Shown one piece after another: positions 61,895 to 64,000 of a stretch of DNA of 64,000 nt; positions within the stretch are counted from its first letter, which is position 1; every line of letters begins with the position of its first letter. The notes under the pieces were generated by a model. That model was not told where the DNA came from. It saw nothing but the letters and a program-made list of their open reading frames with translations, and made no database searches. The DNA comes from Salegentibacter echinorum (GTDB lineage: Bacteria > Bacteroidota > Bacteroidia > Flavobacteriales > Flavobacteriaceae), in assembly GCF_900129445.1 (NCBI RefSeq), contig NZ_FQVT01000002.1:1-64000 (forward strand), written 5' to 3'. The position numbers and the translations under genes are program-made.

Positions 61895-62159
61895 ACTTAT
61901 CGCGTAATTCACGATTAACCTTATCCCAGGATTGCGTTTCTATATTTCCTTCTTCAATCGCTTTAAATTCCTCCTCTAACTCAGCATAAACATGTTCTGG
62001 CACCGCAGCTTCAGAACTTTTTAGCTTATAACTTTCATCCGGTTCCAAGGCTTCTTTTTGCTGTTCTTGCAATAAAACTTCGATTTCTTTTAAAACCGCT
62101 TCATCCTTACAAGCAATAATCTTTTTTAAAAGTTCTATTTTCAATCCATTAACATCCAT
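61884..62159 (-). CDS. Antitoxin 1
   Basis: 91 aa, starting MDVNGLKIELLKKIIACKDE. The first 28 residues are nearly identical in all three antitoxins of this array, while the rest differs (here EVLLQEQQKEALEPDESYKL, then AELEEEFKAIEEGN). Small, acidic and helical, as expected for a type II antitoxin of the addiction-module kind; no classic DNA-binding motif is certain. It overlaps toxin 1 by 11 bp. Confidence 0.8.
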   Translation of the reverse strand: MDVNGLKIELLKKIIACKDEAVLKEIEVLLQEQQKEALEPDESYKLKSSEAAVPEHVYAELEEEFKAIEEGNIETQSWDKVNRELRDKYGF

Positions 62160-62302
62160 AACTGCAGTTTTTGAAAGTCCTTTTTAACAAAGATAGCGAA
62201 TTATCAGTTTTACCTGGAAATTAAGGTTTAATGCTGTAAGATTTGCTTCGGAAGGGTTATGCAGTGCCTATCGGTTTAAGTTTCACTAAAATATATTAGA
62301 AA

Positions 62303-62587
62303 TTAGGGCTTTTTATTTGGGTTTTGATGGGTGTTGAAAACAGCCAAGATAATAATTTCCTGATCATTTATTTCAAAAATTACCAGGTATGGAAAAATAT
62401 CGAGAAGAGCATTCCTATACTTATTTTCAAGCCGGAAAATATATGGGTTCGATTGAATTCTATTTAATAATTTTTCAAAATCACTTAGGAAACGCTTTTC
62501 GAGACCAAACTGTTTATTTTTGTAATAGTTAATCGCATTATTTAAATCGGTTCGGGCCGAAGGATATATTTTGATACTATAATCCAT
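62303..62587 (-). CDS. RelE/ParE-family toxin 2
   Basis: 94 aa from the ATG at 62,587 (MDYSIKIYPSARTDL). It shows the same fold landmarks as toxin 1 (NAINYYKNKQFGLEKRFLSD, NRIQSNPYIFRLENK, LDIFPYLVIFEINDQEIIIL) and the intact conserved tail AVFNTHQNPNKKP. The antitoxin stop is overlapped by 11 bp. The toxin differs clearly from toxins 1 and 3 in sequence, so the pairs may not cross-neutralise. Confidence 0.87.
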   Translation of the reverse strand: MDYSIKIYPSARTDLNNAINYYKNKQFGLEKRFLSDFEKLLNRIQSNPYIFRLENKYRNALLDIFPYLVIFEINDQEIIILAVFNTHQNPNKKP

Positions 62588-62852
62588 ATTTTTCTTCAAT
62601 ATCCTTTTTTACCTCTTCCCAGGGTATCGCTTTCTCTTCACCACTTTCGTAAGCCTTAGAGCGACGTTCCAATTCTTTGAGTTGTTCTTCTGAAAGTAAA
62701 CTTTTATGCTTCTCTACTTCATACTCTTCATTCGGCTCATTTACCTCAATCTTTATATTTTGCAATAAATCTTCGATTTTTTTTAAAACCGCTTCATCCT
62801 TACAGGCAATTATCTTTTGCAAAAGTTCTATTTTTAATCCATCAACATCCAT
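62577..62852 (-). CDS. Antitoxin 2
   Basis: 91 aa, starting MDVDGLKIELLQKIIACKDE. It shares the conserved N-terminus with the other two, then diverges (DLLQNIKIEVNEPNEEYEVE, EQLKELERRSKAYESGEEKA). The ending EEKYGL overlaps toxin 2. The 5' region, with CATAACTGCAGTTTTTAAAA and AACAAAGATAGGGAATTATCAG-like sequence, is nearly the same in all three units and is the likely promoter/operator. Confidence 0.82.
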   Translation of the reverse strand: MDVDGLKIELLQKIIACKDEAVLKKIEDLLQNIKIEVNEPNEEYEVEKHKSLLSEEQLKELERRSKAYESGEEKAIPWEEVKKDIEEKYGL

Positions 62853-63029
62853 AACTGCAGTTTTTAAAAATCCTGTCTAACAAAGATAGGGAATTATCAG
62901 TTTTACTCGATAATCGAGATTTTAATACGATGAAATTTGCTTCGGAAGGATTATTAACTGCCTGCCGGATTAAATTTCCCTGAGATACAGCTGAAAAATT
63001 AGGGTTTTGTAGTGGGATTTTGATGGGTG

Positions 63030-63296
63030 TTAAAAACACCCAAAAACACCCAATACAATTATTTTACTTCCTCTAATTTCATATATTATTAAGTAAGGAA
63101 AGATCTTTAATGGAGCCTCCCGTTTAGATGCATTTAATTTTCTAAACGAGAATGGCACTTTTTGGATATACCGCAAAACAGCTCGAAAATCATTTGTAAA
63201 TTTTCTTCCCAAATTTGGAACTTGAGCATTATACCAATTTACAGCATCTTGAACATCAAGACGGGCTTTTACACTAATTTCTAGTTTAAAACCCAT
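63030..63296 (-). CDS. RelE/ParE-family toxin 3, C-terminally truncated by a 10-bp duplication
   Basis: 88 aa from the ATG at 63,296 (MGFKLEISVKARLDV). The core follows toxins 1 and 2 (DAVNWYNAQVPNLGRKFTND, LKIFPYLIIYEIRGSKIIVL), but the end reads GVFGCF instead of VFNTHQNP. The cause is visible: AAAAACACCC is present twice in a row at 63,032-63,051. Removing one copy restores GVFNTHQNPTTKP with a stop at 62,999-63,001, as in its paralogues. The toxin may therefore be weakened or inactive. Confidence 0.82.
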   Translation of the reverse strand: MGFKLEISVKARLDVQDAVNWYNAQVPNLGRKFTNDFRAVLRYIQKVPFSFRKLNASKREAPLKIFPYLIIYEIRGSKIIVLGVFGCF

Positions 63297-63558
63297 ATTT
63301 TTCAAAAATTTTTTGATTAAAGGTTTCTAAGGATTCCGTCTTTAGCTCTCCGTTAGCATATTCCCGGCTCCTTTTTTCGATCTCTTCCAACTGTTCTTTA
63401 GAAAGCGCACTCTCTTTTTCAAAATTATAACTTTCGCCCGGCTCCCTGGCTTCTATTTGCTTTTCTTCTAGTAAAGCTTCGATTTTTTTTAAAACCGCCT
63501 CATCTTTACAGGCTATAATCTTTTTTAAAAGTTCTATTTTTAATCCATCAACATCCAT
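63286..63558 (-). CDS. Antitoxin 3
   Basis: 90 aa, starting MDVDGLKIELLKKIIACKDE. The conserved N-terminus is followed by ALLEEKQIEAREPGESYNFE and EQLEEIEKRSREYANGELKT. Closest to antitoxin 2 in its second half. It overlaps toxin 3 by 11 bp. Full length, so it should stay functional even if its toxin is damaged. Confidence 0.82.
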   Translation of the reverse strand: MDVDGLKIELLKKIIACKDEAVLKKIEALLEEKQIEAREPGESYNFEKESALSKEQLEEIEKRSREYANGELKTESLETFNQKIFEKYGF

Positions 63559-63660
63559 AACTGCAGTTTTTAAAAATCCCTATTTAACAAAGATAGGGAT
63601 TTATCAGTTTTGCTTAATAATTAAGATTTTAACACTGTAAGATTTGCTTCGGAAGGATTA

Positions 63661-64000
63661 TTAACTGCCTGCCGGATTAAGTTTTACCTTAATCTCTCTA
63701 TTCAGAAAAAACGCGGTAACCAGCGTTGAAAGTAAATCTGCGATGGGAAAAGACAGCCAGACCCCGAGAGCGCCAAAATAATTTGGTAAAATGAGGATTA
63801 GCGGAATAAAAAAGAAGCCCTGTCTGGAAAGTGTTAGCAATAATGCCGGTGTCGCTTTTCCTACCGCCTGGAAGTAGGCGGCACCAATAAGTTGAATCGC
63901 GACTATTGGCGTGGCCGCAAAAACCCAACGCATAGCATCTGGAGTACCCGCAACTATTTGTGGATTCTGCGTGAAAATTTTGACAATTTCTTCAGCAAAA
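63661..64000 (-). CDS. MATE-family efflux transporter, C-terminal part (gene runs off the window)
   Basis: The frame is open to the right edge; the visible part is about 113 codons ending LNPAGS and a stop at 63,661. It reads AEEIVKIFTQNPQIVAGTPD, then AMRWVFAATPIVAIQLIGAA, YFQAVGKATPALLLTLSRQG and the last helices with LPNYFGALGVWLSFPIADLL. QAVGKATPALLLTLSRQGFFFIPL is typical of MATE (NorM/MepA-like) cation-drug antiporters. The start codon lies beyond the window. Its last bases (ACTGCCTGCCGGATTAA on the plus strand) are duplicated near 62,957, at the edge of a toxin-antitoxin unit. Confidence 0.88.
   Translation of the reverse strand, partial: FAEEIVKIFTQNPQIVAGTPDAMRWVFAATPIVAIQLIGAAYFQAVGKATPALLLTLSRQGFFFIPLILILPNYFGALGVWLSFPIADLLSTLVTAFFLNREIKVKLNPAGS

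Noticed and set aside
62842-63039. 65-codon minus-strand frame between toxin-antitoxin units 2 and 3
   Set aside because: It covers the duplicated tail of toxin 3 and the promoter of unit 2; part of it is the lost tail of toxin 3 in the shifted frame, not a gene.

Overview
The window looks like the chromosome of a marine-type Flavobacteriaceae (Bacteroidota; relatives of Gramella, Salegentibacter or Zunongwangia would fit). The reasons are an AT-rich sequence, TAnnTTTG-type -7 promoter boxes, a TonB receptor with a carboxypeptidase-regulatory N-terminal domain, an ECF sigma factor next to an anti-sigma-like outer-membrane protein, and Bacteroidota-style RecA, LeuS and mobilisation genes. The genus is an inference; no 16S rRNA gene is present.

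Left chromosomal part (1-16.8 kb): leuS (minus strand); a tight glycogen operon glgA-glgC-glgB followed by a GH31 alpha-glucosidase; recA with a clear terminator; a lipoprotein/ECF sigma factor/anti-sigma-barrel operon; and an ankyrin lipoprotein. The intergenic regions carry several dispersed non-coding repeats.

Central part (16,820-38,861): a 22-kb integrative mobilisable element inserted in the 3' half of a tRNA-Asn(GUU) gene and bounded by a 52-bp perfect direct repeat. It carries a tyrosine integrase beside the left end and a relaxase/MobC/primase/VirE-helicase block at the right end. The cargo is a defence island: a type I restriction-modification operon (hsdM-hsdS-AlbA_2 protein-GIY-YIG-like protein-hsdR, with hsdR broken by a -1 frameshift), an Abi-alpha-like protein, a Septu-like ATPase/HNH pair with an unusual N-terminal extension, and a HEPN protein. 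Group II intron and transposase relics lie among the cargo. Non-coding parts include a candidate oriT hairpin, an eight-copy 10-bp iteron field, and matching repeats at both ends that may be integrase arm sites.

Right chromosomal part (38.9-64 kb): rseP, a SCO1-like gene, an iron operon feoA-feoB-small Cys-rich protein, and a metal-homeostasis locus (DtxR/MntR regulator plus ZIP transporter, divergent from a TonB receptor and thioredoxin-like gene) with two palindromic operators between. Then come a TerB/DnaJ protein, bacilliredoxin, PlsC, an HD hydrolase, an S9 peptidase, an Fpg-like glycosylase with a degenerate zinc finger, a radical SAM protein, an X-Pro-dipeptidase-like hydrolase, a crotonase, a histidine kinase, hemJ, three tandem RelE/ParE-type toxin-antitoxin pairs that arose by segmental duplication, and the 3' part of a MATE transporter.

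The most novel-looking signals are the defence operons inside the element, its iteron and oriT candidates, and the triplicated toxin-antitoxin array in which one toxin gene has been truncated by a 10-bp duplication.
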